Part shown: in pieces, positions 41,844 through 50,812 of the stretch | Numbering within the stretch: the stretch's first letter is position 1 | Layout: each line of letters opens with the position of its first letter | Assembly (NCBI GenBank): GCA_010645155.1 | Contig: CM021317.1 | Span: forward strand, 1,340,334 to 1,404,333 | Reading direction: 5' to 3' | Length of the DNA: 64,000 nucleotides | From: Tigriopus japonicus | Lineage: Eukaryota; Arthropoda; Copepoda; Harpacticoida; Harpacticidae | Notes under the pieces: generated by a model | The model's database searches: none | What the model saw: only the letters and a program-made list of their open reading frames with translations | What the model was told of the DNA's origin: nothing | Translations under genes and position numbers: made by a program

Positions 41844-42370
41844 TTATTTTTTTCCCTGAAAGAGCAATTTTACCCTTGTAACACCCTCATTTTTTTCTAT
41901 GAAGTAAAGCACAGATAGATCTTTAGCCGACATCATTTCCCAAACCATGACGGATTGTGGATGATTCACAATTTGTTGGAGTGGAACTTTGGCGCTAGAA
42001 CAATTGATCAATTGGGCATTTTTTGACTGACACAAATGAATGGGGCACTCATCTGGAAAGCACATCCATCTGAATAGTGAAAAGCATCCATCACCAATAG
42101 TCCTTTCCTTCCACTCCTTGCAGAATTTTAGCCTTGTCAGCCATAGGTGATTTTGAGCCTTTTTGGTCTGCTGTAAGATTTAGGGTCAAGCTTATTCTTC
42201 ATGTAACGGTGCATGGAGGATTTGGAAGTTTTGTGACCATTTGCAGTAAGTTTTGTTGCTAAATTCCTGTGGAGCGGTATCTTCTACTCAATGACTTTGA
42301 AATGACGATCTTGGCCACAGGGGTAAGGCCAGAAGACCGTCCTATTTGTGGACAATCATTAAGACTCTAA
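41844..42370 (-). pseudogene. Tc1/mariner transposase fragment of another family
   Basis: Broken minus-strand frames encode an HTH-like part (SLSRRYRSTGI, ATKLTANGHKTSKSSMHRY) and the catalytic start (MCFPDECPIHLCQSKN..., HPQSVMVWEMMSAKDLSVLYFI). The DE in PDE and the MVW motif are typical of Tc1/mariner enzymes. The remaining catalytic half is absent, and several stops are present. No TIRs found. Confidence 0.65.
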
Positions 42371-42393
42371 CCTCTCAATTTTTTCTTCAGGAC

Positions 42394-42506
42394 ACCACCT
42401 GAGGCTAGTTTTTAAGCGCAAAGATCGATCTCAAGATCGAACTTACAGTACTAAAGTACGATCTTAAGATCGATCTTTGCGTCTTAAAAAACTAGCCTCT
42501 GTGGTT
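42394..42506. repeat. 113-bp fold-back palindrome
   Basis: GAGGCTAGTTTTTAAGCGCA and AAGATCGATCTCAAGATCG on the left pair with CGATCTTAAGATCGATCTT and TGCGTCTTAAAAAACTAGCC on the right, with a short loop around ACAGTACTAAAGT. Outer ACCAC/GTGGT bases extend the stem. Confidence 0.85.
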
Positions 42507-42771
42507 TTAGTGCTTCCAGTTTTCAAGGTGGCTAGATATTTGCAAAAGTAGGTGTAACCTAAGTTTGAAAATCATGACCAGAATTCTCTGCATTTCTTGC
42601 GTATAGCTTTATCATGTTTTAAAAACTAATAGTGTAGATGCAGGTCAAATTGACTTGTCAAACTCAAGTTATATTGGCGATTTGCGGGCCAAACAATTAA
42701 TCGGCACGCAACCTTGTCCCAATTATCAGCTGTTAGTCGGTGGTGTGTCGGAGTGTCCATATCTTGCTCTT

Positions 42772-42922
42772 CAGCCCCAATCTTACGACTTTTGACCTAT
42801 GCTCGAGCTCAAAATTTTGATTTTGCACTGTTTGGTCAAAATTACTGCGCTTTCTGCACCAAAGCAGCGCCAAATCAAAATTTTGATTAAGAGCAGGGAT
42901 CAAAAATCCTAAGATTGGCACT
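42772..42922. repeat. 151-bp imperfect inverted repeat
   Basis: The left arm has CCAATCTTACGACTTTTGA and CTCAAAATTTTGATTTTGCA; the right arm has AATCAAAATTTTGATTAAGA and TCAAAAATCCTAAGATTGG. Probably a small fold-back MITE. Confidence 0.75.
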
Positions 42923-43061
42923 GACAAGAAACACATTTGACAGAAACTTTAGTCAAAGTTAGGGTTTTGGTTACGACTACCGCAGTATAATGTATACAAG
43001 AGCTTTTGAACAAAAAACTCTGGCATCTTTACGATTAACATTTTATATATTTATGTTGTTA

Positions 43062-43362
43062 ATTGTGATTGGACCAAAAAGCTTTTGGTCGAAATGTCGG
43101 TTTTGGTTTCGGTTTCGGTTTTGTTTATGCTTAACAAAACCGAAAGCGAACATGTACTATTAAGATATGAACTTTGGAATCAAAAACTCATTTTAGTCAT
43201 TTTTTTTAAATTCACAATTACCCTACATCGATCACATGATCAATATAAATCTGGAACTAGATTTTACAATTTTGTAGTCAGTTAGTTGCTTTCGGTTTTG
43301 GTTAAGCCCTCCTTCGACCAAAACTTTCGGTTTCGGTTAAGAGCACTTTCGGTCCATCACTA
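43062..43362. mobile_element. Possible hAT-like MITE with TTCGGTTTTGG repeats (300 bp)
   Basis: The left end TTGTGATTGGACCAAAAAGC resembles the reverse complement of the right end, TAGTGATGGACCGAAAGTGC. Both ends run into TTTCGG-type repeats, including a perfect 13-bp hairpin (TTTCGGTTTTGTT and its complement, around 43113-43145). No target duplication is clear. Confidence 0.5.
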
Positions 43363-43815
43363 TTATCAATCAAGATCAGTAATTAGATTTGGTTGGGCAC
43401 CGAAAGTTATCAAGTTGCGAAAACTTGAGATTTAAAAACACACCATTCCGTCATATTTAACTGATAAATGATGATTACGAACCCCTAGAGATGACTAAAA
43501 TTCGTTCAGGATTAATACATTGATAAATTAATTCAGTTCAAGTTACAATGCATATTAATTATGTACACACCGGTCAGCAGATACCTGGCAGGCATTGTTA
43601 TCTGAAGTTCTATTGTTTAGTACCCATAAGGCAATAGGATAAGCAAACTTGTGTGTACGCTTAGTCAAATCAGTTAGTGCCCAGAAAGCCTTGAATAAGG
43701 CTGAGTTTTTTCCTCTTCTTGGTTATTTCATGTTAAAAAGTGGGGTCTACCTGTACATTGAACCCTACATGATTTCTCTTTTGTATTGAGAAGATAATGG
43801 TCGTGCAGAATTAAG
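43363..43815. other. Upstream region of the gag-like gene; nothing recognised
   Basis: No TATA box is evident. TTTCTCTTTTGTATTGAG at 43772-43789 could be a 3' splice site just before the start codon, so an upstream non-coding exon is possible. Confidence 0.3.
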
Positions 43816-46719
43816 ATGGACCTTCCAAACTCACGAGAATACCCACCCTTCAATGCGAGTAAACCATGGATTGACCTTGGCGAATCATTTGAGAGATGGG
43901 TAAACCATTTTGAAGTATTTTGTGAAAACATTCTAAGTGAAGCAAATCCAACTGACCCAGCCGCACCTGAAAAATGCACCGATATTAAAAAAGAAAACTT
44001 GCTGCGCTATATTGGAGAGGGTGCTCTTGAGGACATTGAAGTTGTGTACCCAAATGTTAAAATAGATAATAGGGTGACGTATGTAAAAATCATCGAGTCC
44101 CTCCAAGAGCACTATCAATACCGTCGCCAGGCAGTCTGCTCCATCGGTAAAGAGCTTGAGCAATTTTTTATCCATTTGAAAAACAAAAATGGAAAACAAA
44201 ATGCAGTACTCAAATTTGGTCAAGATGATTTCAAAAAGAGCAACTTGGCTGATCTTGTAGTAAAAACGGAAGATACAGAACTGCAGAATTTGACGATGCA
44301 AAGCAATGATGAGCAACAAGAAGATAAAACAACCAAAAGGCTGGACCCAGAAAAGGCAAACAAGGGGAAACAGGTCCAAGAACCAACCGAAATTGGAACC
44401 AACATTTCAAAGCTAGAAATGAAAATTGAGGCCTCCTTAAAACGACAACAAAACATCCTGGTGTTTGAAAACCAATGCAGAGATTTGAATGCTCTTTACG
44501 GATTTGACCTAGACAATATTAACGAGAATAACCTTGACAAAGACAAAATGCAGATGAAGCAGGCAAAAGCGCAAAAAACAAAACCACATTCAAAAAAAAA
44601 AGTTAAACAAAAAGGATCAGTCTCGACGTTGGAAGAAATAAACAGCAAGGGAGTTTCTCTCAGCAAATTTGATGAAAGGAAAAGCACGAAAAACAATAGC
44701 GTCAAAAAAACCGTCAAGATTCAAAGCAAAACAAAAAAAAAATTAGAGACTGTAAAACAAGATGTAAAAGGATCTGCAATGGTACTTGAAGATTCCTGCA
44801 AAGCACAGGATTCACTCTACAAACATGACCACCTCGATACCGAAAGAACCAACGCAAACAAAGTTGCATCAAAAACCATAAGGAAAAACCGACAAAAGAT
44901 AATAAAAACAAATAAACGATATCAAGAAGCATCTGTCCTCAAAATATCGGACCATAGTGTGGATCCGACCTTTCTCATTGGATTGAACAAAATCAATTCC
45001 GAAAAGGGCTTCACAATGATAAGAGATCGCAAAGGAGATCAAAAAGCCCGACGGAAAAAGCGTCAAAAATTAAGGAGACCAAATAAAGAAGCACCTCTCC
45101 TCCAAATTACAAGCCAAAGTTTGGAACAGACTTTGCCCACTGGATTGAATGAAACCGACTCCGGCTTCACAACGATAGGAAATCGAAAAGGAGATCGAAG
45201 AGCCCAAAGGAAAAAGCGTCAAAAGTTAAAGAAACTACCTAAAGGACTTGAAGAAGCTCCATGTGATAAAAATCCAAGCCAAAGTTTGGAACGGAATATG
45301 GCCACTGGATTGAACAAAATCAATTGCGAAAAGGGCTTCATAATCAAGAGAGATCGAAAAGCCCCAAGGAAAAAGAGTCAAAAGTTAACAAATTCAAATA
45401 AGCGATTTCAAGAAGCACCTCTCCTCCAAATATCAGGACATAGTTTGGAACAGGGTTTGTCCACTGGATTGAACAAAATCAAAGCCGAAAATGGCCTTAC
45501 AGGCAAAAGAGATCGAAAAACCCAACGCAAAAAGCGTCCAAAGTTAAAGAAACCATCGAAAAGACTTCAAGAAGTTACACTGAACAAAAATACAAAACAA
45601 AAATTGGCCGATAACCAATATTTTTCGGAAGATGGCAAATCAGTCATATCTGCGCAAAGAGCACCACAGAAAATGCTTCAAACACCAAAAAAGCCACTGT
45701 ACCGCGTTGACCAAGAACCTTCCTTTCAAAATACTAACTTGGGCAAGAAAAAGATTTCAAGCAATGGATTAAAGTTGGCTTCAAATTTTCAACAAATGAA
45801 TACACAGAAAAATATCACAAGACATCAAACCAACATCTGTCAAAAATCTATTTCCGCCCTTTTGGTTCATCAAACTACTTCTGGCGTGGCTAACGAAAAG
45901 CTGGATTTCAGTAAAGGAAAAGCTTGCAACAGAGAGGGAAAACCGCATGTTACCGAGACATCAAGGAGCAACATTGCGGAAGAGCATAAAAAAGTAATTG
46001 TTCATACAAATTTGGATAACAAGATAAAAGAAGCAAATGAAATTGAATTGGAACAGAAGCTTGAATCCAATACACATGGCAAAAGTAAAAGCGTCAGTGA
46101 GCAGTTTCAGTCCAAAACACAAGAGCATAATTTTGGATCATCAGGAAAAGAAGCAAGTCTTGAAGCATGTGGGAACAAAATCGAAATGGTTGAAAATTTT
46201 GGAACCACAAATAAAGCCGAGTCCTTTTCTAGAGAGAAAACGCAGAAAAATGTTGTGGTCAAGTCCTTATTAGAAGCACAATTCAAGGAAACAGTGAAGG
46301 AAAACAACAATTTCAAAGAAAAAACTGATGAGGGAGATGAATCCAAGGAGGAAGGTAACTTCAATGAGAAATCAGAAGACGAATCAAAAAACGAATTTAA
46401 GGAGGAAAAATGCAAGGAAGAAGAATCCGAGGAAGAAAAATCCGAGGAGGAAGAAGAGTCCGAGGAGGAAGAAGAATCCGAGGAGGAAGAAGAATCCGAG
46501 GAGGAAGAATCCGAGGAAGAAAAATCCGAGGAAGAAGAATCCGAGGAGGAAGAAGAATCCGAGGAGGAAGAAGAATCCGAGGAGGAAGAAGAATCCGAGG
46601 AGGAAGAAGAATCCGAGGAGGAAGAAGAATCCGAGGAGGAAGAAGAATCCGAGGAAGAAGGATCCGAGGAGGAAGAAGAATCCGAGGAAGCAGAATCCGA
46701 GGAGGATGACTCGTTTTAG
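43816..46719 (+). CDS. Gag-like domain fused to basic repeats and acidic tail (967 aa)
   Basis: One uninterrupted frame in three parts. Residues about 1-120 resemble the capsid region of gypsy Gag (ESFERWVNHFEVF, KKENLLRYIGEGALEDI, YVKIIESLQEHYQYRRQ, GKELEQFF). The middle is very Lys/Gln/Asn-rich; residues about 355-595 hold four and a half repeats of 52-57 aa (KKRQKL...QSLEQ...TGLNKIN...KGF...RDRK...RR). Residues 835-967 are an acidic Glu/Ser tail (ESEEEEESEEEE type). There is no zinc knuckle, protease, RT or flanking LTR. Basic and acidic tracts suggest a nuclear or nucleic-acid- or histone-binding protein, but this is inference. It may be a domesticated gag. The start has no strong competitor upstream. 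Function unknown. Confidence 0.8.
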   Translation: MDLPNSREYPPFNASKPWIDLGESFERWVNHFEVFCENILSEANPTDPAAPEKCTDIKKENLLRYIGEGALEDIEVVYPNVKIDNRVTYVKIIESLQEHYQYRRQAVCSIGKELEQFFIHLKNKNGKQNAVLKFGQDDFKKSNLADLVVKTEDTELQNLTMQSNDEQQEDKTTKRLDPEKANKGKQVQEPTEIGTNISKLEMKIEASLKRQQNILVFENQCRDLNALYGFDLDNINENNLDKDKMQMKQAKAQKTKPHSKKKVKQKGSVSTLEEINSKGVSLSKFDERKSTKNNSVKKTVKIQSKTKKKLETVKQDVKGSAMVLEDSCKAQDSLYKHDHLDTERTNANKVASKTIRKNRQKIIKTNKRYQEASVLKISDHSVDPTFLIGLNKINSEKGFTMIRDRKGDQKARRKKRQKLRRPNKEAPLLQITSQSLEQTLPTGLNETDSGFTTIGNRKGDRRAQRKKRQKLKKLPKGLEEAPCDKNPSQSLERNMATGLNKINCEKGFIIKRDRKAPRKKSQKLTNSNKRFQEAPLLQISGHSLEQGLSTGLNKIKAENGLTGKRDRKTQRKKRPKLKKPSKRLQEVTLNKNTKQKLADNQYFSEDGKSVISAQRAPQKMLQTPKKPLYRVDQEPSFQNTNLGKKKISSNGLKLASNFQQMNTQKNITRHQTNICQKSISALLVHQTTSGVANEKLDFSKGKACNREGKPHVTETSRSNIAEEHKKVIVHTNLDNKIKEANEIELEQKLESNTHGKSKSVSEQFQSKTQEHNFGSSGKEASLEACGNKIEMVENFGTTNKAESFSREKTQKNVVVKSLLEAQFKETVKENNNFKEKTDEGDESKEEGNFNEKSEDESKNEFKEEKCKEEESEEEKSEEEEESEEEEESEEEEESEEEESEEEKSEEEESEEEEESEEEEESEEEEESEEEEESEEEEESEEEEESEEEGSEEEEESEEAESEEDDSF
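44880..45595 (+). repeat. Coding tandem repeats, ~155-170 bp period, 4.5 copies
   Basis: Diverged repeats inside the 967-aa ORF. Conserved DNA cores are GGATTGAACAAAATCAA and AAAGCGTCAAAA(G/A)TTAA. Protein pattern is more conserved than DNA length, since unit lengths vary by whole codons. Confidence 0.85.
46426..46705 (+). repeat. Coding minisatellite, 18-bp unit (acidic tail)
   Basis: Units of TCCGAGGAGGAAGAAGAA with 12- and 15-bp variants, about 17 in a row, all in frame. Purine-only strand bias. It opens long artificial frames in the other five readings. Confidence 0.95.
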
Positions 46720-47567
46720 GAATAGATTGCATGTTTGATCATTATTTTCACTGTGTTTTGGTATGCAAATTATGGAACCTAGACATTTGAATTGTTTTTT
46801 GCTCCATCTATTTTGAAAATTTGTACATAAAGTAAACATTTGAATTGAACCATTGCTTTGGATTGACATTTTAGGTCCCTATAACCTAGCATTGACCATT
46901 CACATGTGCTTAAAAAGTTCAGTGGTGAAAAAATAAGTGGGACGGTGGCCTCTTTACATTTAGAAGTAGAAGAAAGAGGATTGCACATTTGATTTTTTTT
47001 GTCAAGTATTCAATGATTTTAGGTCCTTGGAAATGATTTTTATTTTACGTTTTGATACTACTGCTTTTACCTGATTGATAAAAGGCTCAGTTTATTTGTT
47101 TGAAAATGAGACATATAAATTTAGATATTACCAGAAAGAAACATTAAGACCTATTTATGCCTCTGTATTGGACTCTTTTGATAAATTTATATGATTCTTT
47201 AGAATCCACTGAACAAATAAGCATCTGTAAATTGTTGTTTGGACCAACTTTAATTCCTAACCTTTTTAATAACACAAGGTTTGCTCAAGTTTTTGATTTG
47301 ATCATCCTAAACATGAAATATGTAAATTATTGATCCAATTCCATCCAAGGTATTTTTTACGGGAAAATCGATCGTTTTCATGGAATGGACGCTTTAATGA
47401 GAAAAAACTTGGATTCGCCAAAATGGGCTAGGCAACTCAGCACAGCCAACGGCCCTGTTTTGCCGCTTGCGGTATGATTTAAAACACTTGAAGCAACCTT
47501 GTGGATGTGCCAATGCTTTTGTTGTTTTGTATAGCAAAAAAATATATATTTTCAAGTCAACATTAAA
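46720..47567. other. 3' flank of the gag-like gene; nothing recognised
   Basis: AT-rich, no ORF of note and no strong AATAAA signal immediately downstream of the stop. Confidence 0.35.
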
Positions 47568-47639
47568 GGGAGGAGACGTGGTATCGTGGTTAGCGCAGTT
47601 TCCTAAAATGAACGATGTCCTAGGTTCGATTCTCCTCCC
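47568..47639 (+). other. tRNA-like sequence, possible SINE head or pseudo-tRNA
   Basis: GTGGTATCGTGGTTAGCGCA resembles an A box/D arm and TAGGTTCGATTC a B box/T loop, at normal spacing. GGGAGGA and TCCTCCC at the ends can pair over 72 nt. However, the T stem does not pair (CTAGG against CTCCT) and the anticodon arm is poor, so a functional tRNA is unlikely. A tRNA-derived SINE is the best guess. Confidence 0.35.
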
Positions 47640-47869
47640 TGATCTTTCTCATTGGAAACTCTTAGACTCTTTTTTTATTAATTTGCAGGATTTGGATTTT
47701 CATCCTTGGGCGGTATTGCTAGCCTGCAATATTCCGCCCTCCTGTTTTCGACAGTGTTACATATACAAGGACAAATATTGGGTTTTTATTGTTGAAATTG
47801 TGATCATCGTTTTTTTCTTTCCATTAATTTTGTGATATGTTTGGAGTTTTCCTGATTTCGCTGTCTTTT

Positions 47870-48906
47870 TGTTCTTCATTCAGCCAGTCCATTTCCACAT
47901 TTCCTCGTCTTGCGAATTGGACAATTTTCTCAGGTTTGATGTTTTCAGCGAGGTATGTCCCCACTTCGATCTCATATCTTTCGAGGTATTGATTTCTGGT
48001 TTACATGAGAGGCGGACATCTGCAAATAAGGTGAAAAGTTGTCTTTGTCTCGAGACCCCATTTTCAACAAAAGTTTTTCTGCCCATGACCAATCAGGAAT
48101 TGGCAATATCGGACAAATGCATGACCTGCTATTAGACAGAAAATATGCCCTTCTCCTTTTCTATTCATTTACATCACTTTGCGAGAGAATTTCATATTTA
48201 CTGGTGTGGGTTTAAACTTTTTGTTTGTCTGTTCGTCTTTAAATTTTGTCATTCTTTTTCCCAAAGTCTGTGTAGTTCTTTGTTTAGCCATGTTTTTATT
48301 GTCGATATAGGTGGTAGTACCAAGCTTTCTTTGCCTTTTTCGATTGCTTGCTTTGCAAGTCGATTGATAATTTCATTATCTTCCAAGCAAGAGTGTCCTG
48401 GGACCCAAATCACCCTAATCTTCGCCAGTTCTGCTAATCTGGACATCGCTTCAATACAATATTTTAGTGTCAAGGTATTGTCATCGCCATTGAAGACTTC
48501 CTTAATGACTGATTGACTATCCAATAAAATTAATATTTCTTTCCATTTTTCACTAACGACCAAGACGGTTGCTTTTTGGGCAGCTTTGGTGAGTGCGTAT
48601 GTTTCTGCTTGAAACACAAGGCAGTATTCAAGGAATTATATATTGTTCGCATTGTTTGAAATATGAATTGCAGAACCAGTGCCATTAACATTTTTTTTAT
48701 TAGCATCTGTCGAGATGTGTAGTCCTTCTGTCTGCATATCATGTCCTTCTGGAAAGAAATCATTCATTTGAATGCCGTTTTTGCCTTTGATTAAATTTTG
48801 ATCCAAGATCATGTTATTTCTTACAACTTGTGGAAGGGTTTTAGGTGTGGTTTTAGACTCTTATGCACACCCAAAGACAGAGAACTAATCTGATACTTTA
48901 CAAGGG
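47870..48906 (-). pseudogene. LINE with RNase H domain, decayed
   Basis: The minus strand encodes HISTDANKKNVNGTGSAIHI (first RNase H Asp), FQAETYALTKAAQKATV (Glu), ILLDSQSVIKEVFNG (second Asp) and VIWVPGHSCLEDNEIINRLAKQA, where the last catalytic Asp seems to be Asn. RNase H downstream of RT is found in I/R1-type LINEs. Upstream LINE sequence appears to continue beyond the palindromic transposon, at about 53280-53400. Frameshifts near 48640 and others make it inactive. Confidence 0.75.
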
Positions 48907-49084
48907 CACGGTGTTCCGAATGGCGTTTTAGGTTTGAATCAAAATACCCAAAGACACCATGGCACTTTTTGGACCCACAATTCAACGGAGAACAATTTTA
49001 CTTTTATTGTATTATACAAGATTAGGTCCAGGAAAAAAGTCATATACCTAAAAATCTATTAAATATAACATTTTTTAACAAACT

Positions 49085-49130
49085 TGTAGTGGTCACGCTG
49101 GAGAAAGAAATAAATATTCAGAACCTCTTT
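49085..49130 (+). repeat. 5' LTR, only 46 bp
   Basis: TGTAGTGGTCACGCTGG... to ...CAGAACCTCTTT. Contains AATAAA. Identical to 52274-52319. Two bases (AA) separate it from the primer site. Confidence 0.85.
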
Positions 49131-49132
49131 AA

Positions 49133-49146
49133 TGGTGACCCCGACG
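49133..49146 (+). promoter_or_regulatory. Primer-binding site, tRNA-Trp type
   Basis: TGGTGACCCCGACG, the tRNA-Trp-complementary primer site known from the CsRn1 group of gypsy elements. Confidence 0.75.
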
Positions 49147-49185
49147 ATTTTCTCCGTTGAGAAAATCTCTGAGTTTTGATACTCA

Positions 49186-50144
49186 ATGGATTCCAAAGAC
49201 GGTTCAATGATGGCAACCGAACCTTCTCAAACTCCGAGGTTTTCCATGGACCAATTGCAGGATAGCATCGCCTTGGCTGTTCGTACAGCATTGGAAAATC
49301 AGAGTGGAAATTCGAACACACCCATGGTTAATAAAGTGTCCCCAAATTTCCCAATTTCGATCCAGAAGATGCTGAATTATGGTTTGCCGCAATTGAAGAG
49401 GAATTCAAAATTAAAGGTGTTACGGCAAATTCCACCAAGTACTCTCATACGATTGCAGCTATTGATGCCACTTCACGTCGTCTGATCGGAGACATCATGT
49501 TAATGCCGGCTTCACCCTCGGTGGACAAATATGAATTACTCAAAGAACGATTAATTGAAGCTTTTGGTTCATCAGTCGAGCAAAGGATACAAAAAATTCT
49601 AGATCTTCCTCCATTGGATCCCAGCGAACGTCCATCGTTGTGGCTTGCGAGAATTAAATCTTTAGCTGGAGCTGGAGTGAGTTTGGATGGCCCCTGGCCA
49701 TTTGTAGTTCTCCTTAGAAAACTTCCATCTTCAGTACGCGAGCTGGCCTCGATCAAAGGCCATAAGTCCATTGGACCAGTCATTTCTGCTGCTGATGACC
49801 TGTGGCGGTCGTGTCAACCTGGTTCATCTCAAGTTCAAGCCATTCGTCTCAATTCCAAACCCCACATTGACGGAGTGTGCCCTTATCATCAGCAACACGG
49901 TTTTAAAGCTTGGTCATGCATTTCCCCCTGCAAATTGGCGAAGCATGTTCAAGATTCACATCCTAATGACACAAGAGGACAACCGGTGTCTTTTCGGGGA
50001 GGACAAAATCGTGGACGTGCAAGTGGGAACAAACGTCCTAATAAACAAAAATCTAAATATCAACAAGTCAATGGTGCCTCCTCAAATCTCGAAGAGGCCG
50101 AATACGTTGATGTGTCGGGGGAAGATCTGGCCAGTTTCCAATAA
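49186..50144 (+). pseudogene. CsRn1-type gag, frameshifted
   Basis: The first frame (MDSKDGSMMATEPSQTPRFS..., 49186-49485) loses register near 49360. The true gag frame resumes as WFAAIEEEFK, then runs openly through RRLIGDIMLMPASPS..., ERLIEAFGSS, ILDLPPLDPSERPS, LLRKLPSSVREL and the zinc-binding-like CPYHQQHGFKAWSCISPC. That C-H-C-C arrangement is diagnostic of the CsRn1 clade. It ends at a stop at 50142-50144. Confidence 0.85.
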
Positions 50145-50233
50145 GTCCCATCGCAACTGGCGTCTCCTCTCGTGGCATTAGCATTCATAGTCTTTTTTAT
50201 GTTCGAGACCACCGATCCAATCAACAGTACCTT

Positions 50234-50812
50234 GTGGACTCTGGCGCAGAAGTTTCTGTGGTTCCAGCCACAACTGCTGAGAGATGTAAGCCTCGTTCTC
50301 GTCCACTTACTGCCGCCAACCAATCGAAAATTGCTACGTGGGGACGTCGTACAATATCCCTACAACTTGGATCGAAATCTTACCAATGGAGCTTCATTGT
50401 TGCTGATGTGAAAAACTCCATCCTAGGCAGTGACTTTCTACGTGAATCCGGATATCTACTAGATATTCGTGGGAAAAAGTTAATCGATCCTAATTGTCCA
50501 AGCTCGTTTGTTCCCTTAACAACCGCCGGTTGTCAATTTGGTTTAATTTCGGGCTTGGAAGGCTTTGTTGTTGCTAAAGACAAATACTTGAGATTGTTGG
50601 GTGAGTTTCCTAGTTTGTCGACCCCATCTTTCAACACGAATCAAGTGAGTCATGGTGTTTTCCACTTCATTGAAACATCTGGACCCCTACCACGGGCCAA
50701 ACCAAGACGTCTTGATCCAAAGCGACTTGAGGCAGCAAAATCGTCAATGACGGAAAATGTCAAGCTTGGGATTGCGCAACGTTCCAAGTCGTCCGTCTCC
50801 AGTCCCATTTGA
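50234..50812 (+). pseudogene. Retroviral-type protease and first residues of RT
   Basis: Begins in the protease active site (DSGAEVSVVP) and continues to ILGSDFLRESGYLLDI. The RT entry follows (HFIETSGPLPRAKPRRLDPK). The frame then loses RT after about 50750 and stops at 50812. The upstream part of the protease lies in another frame. Confidence 0.8.

Noticed and set aside
46328..46738. 136-codon plus-strand ORF of RRKKNPRRKK repeats
   Set aside because: Alternative frame of the same minisatellite; the acidic frame is continuous with the 967-codon gene.
46384..46869. 161-codon minus-strand ORF rich in Leu, Gly and Phe (LLGFFFLGFF)
   Set aside because: It is the antisense reading of the 18-bp acidic-tail minisatellite; composition is dictated by the repeat.
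48145..48516. 123-codon plus-strand ORF
   Set aside because: Opposite-strand shadow of the LINE RNase H domain (DSQSVIKEV, WVPGHS).
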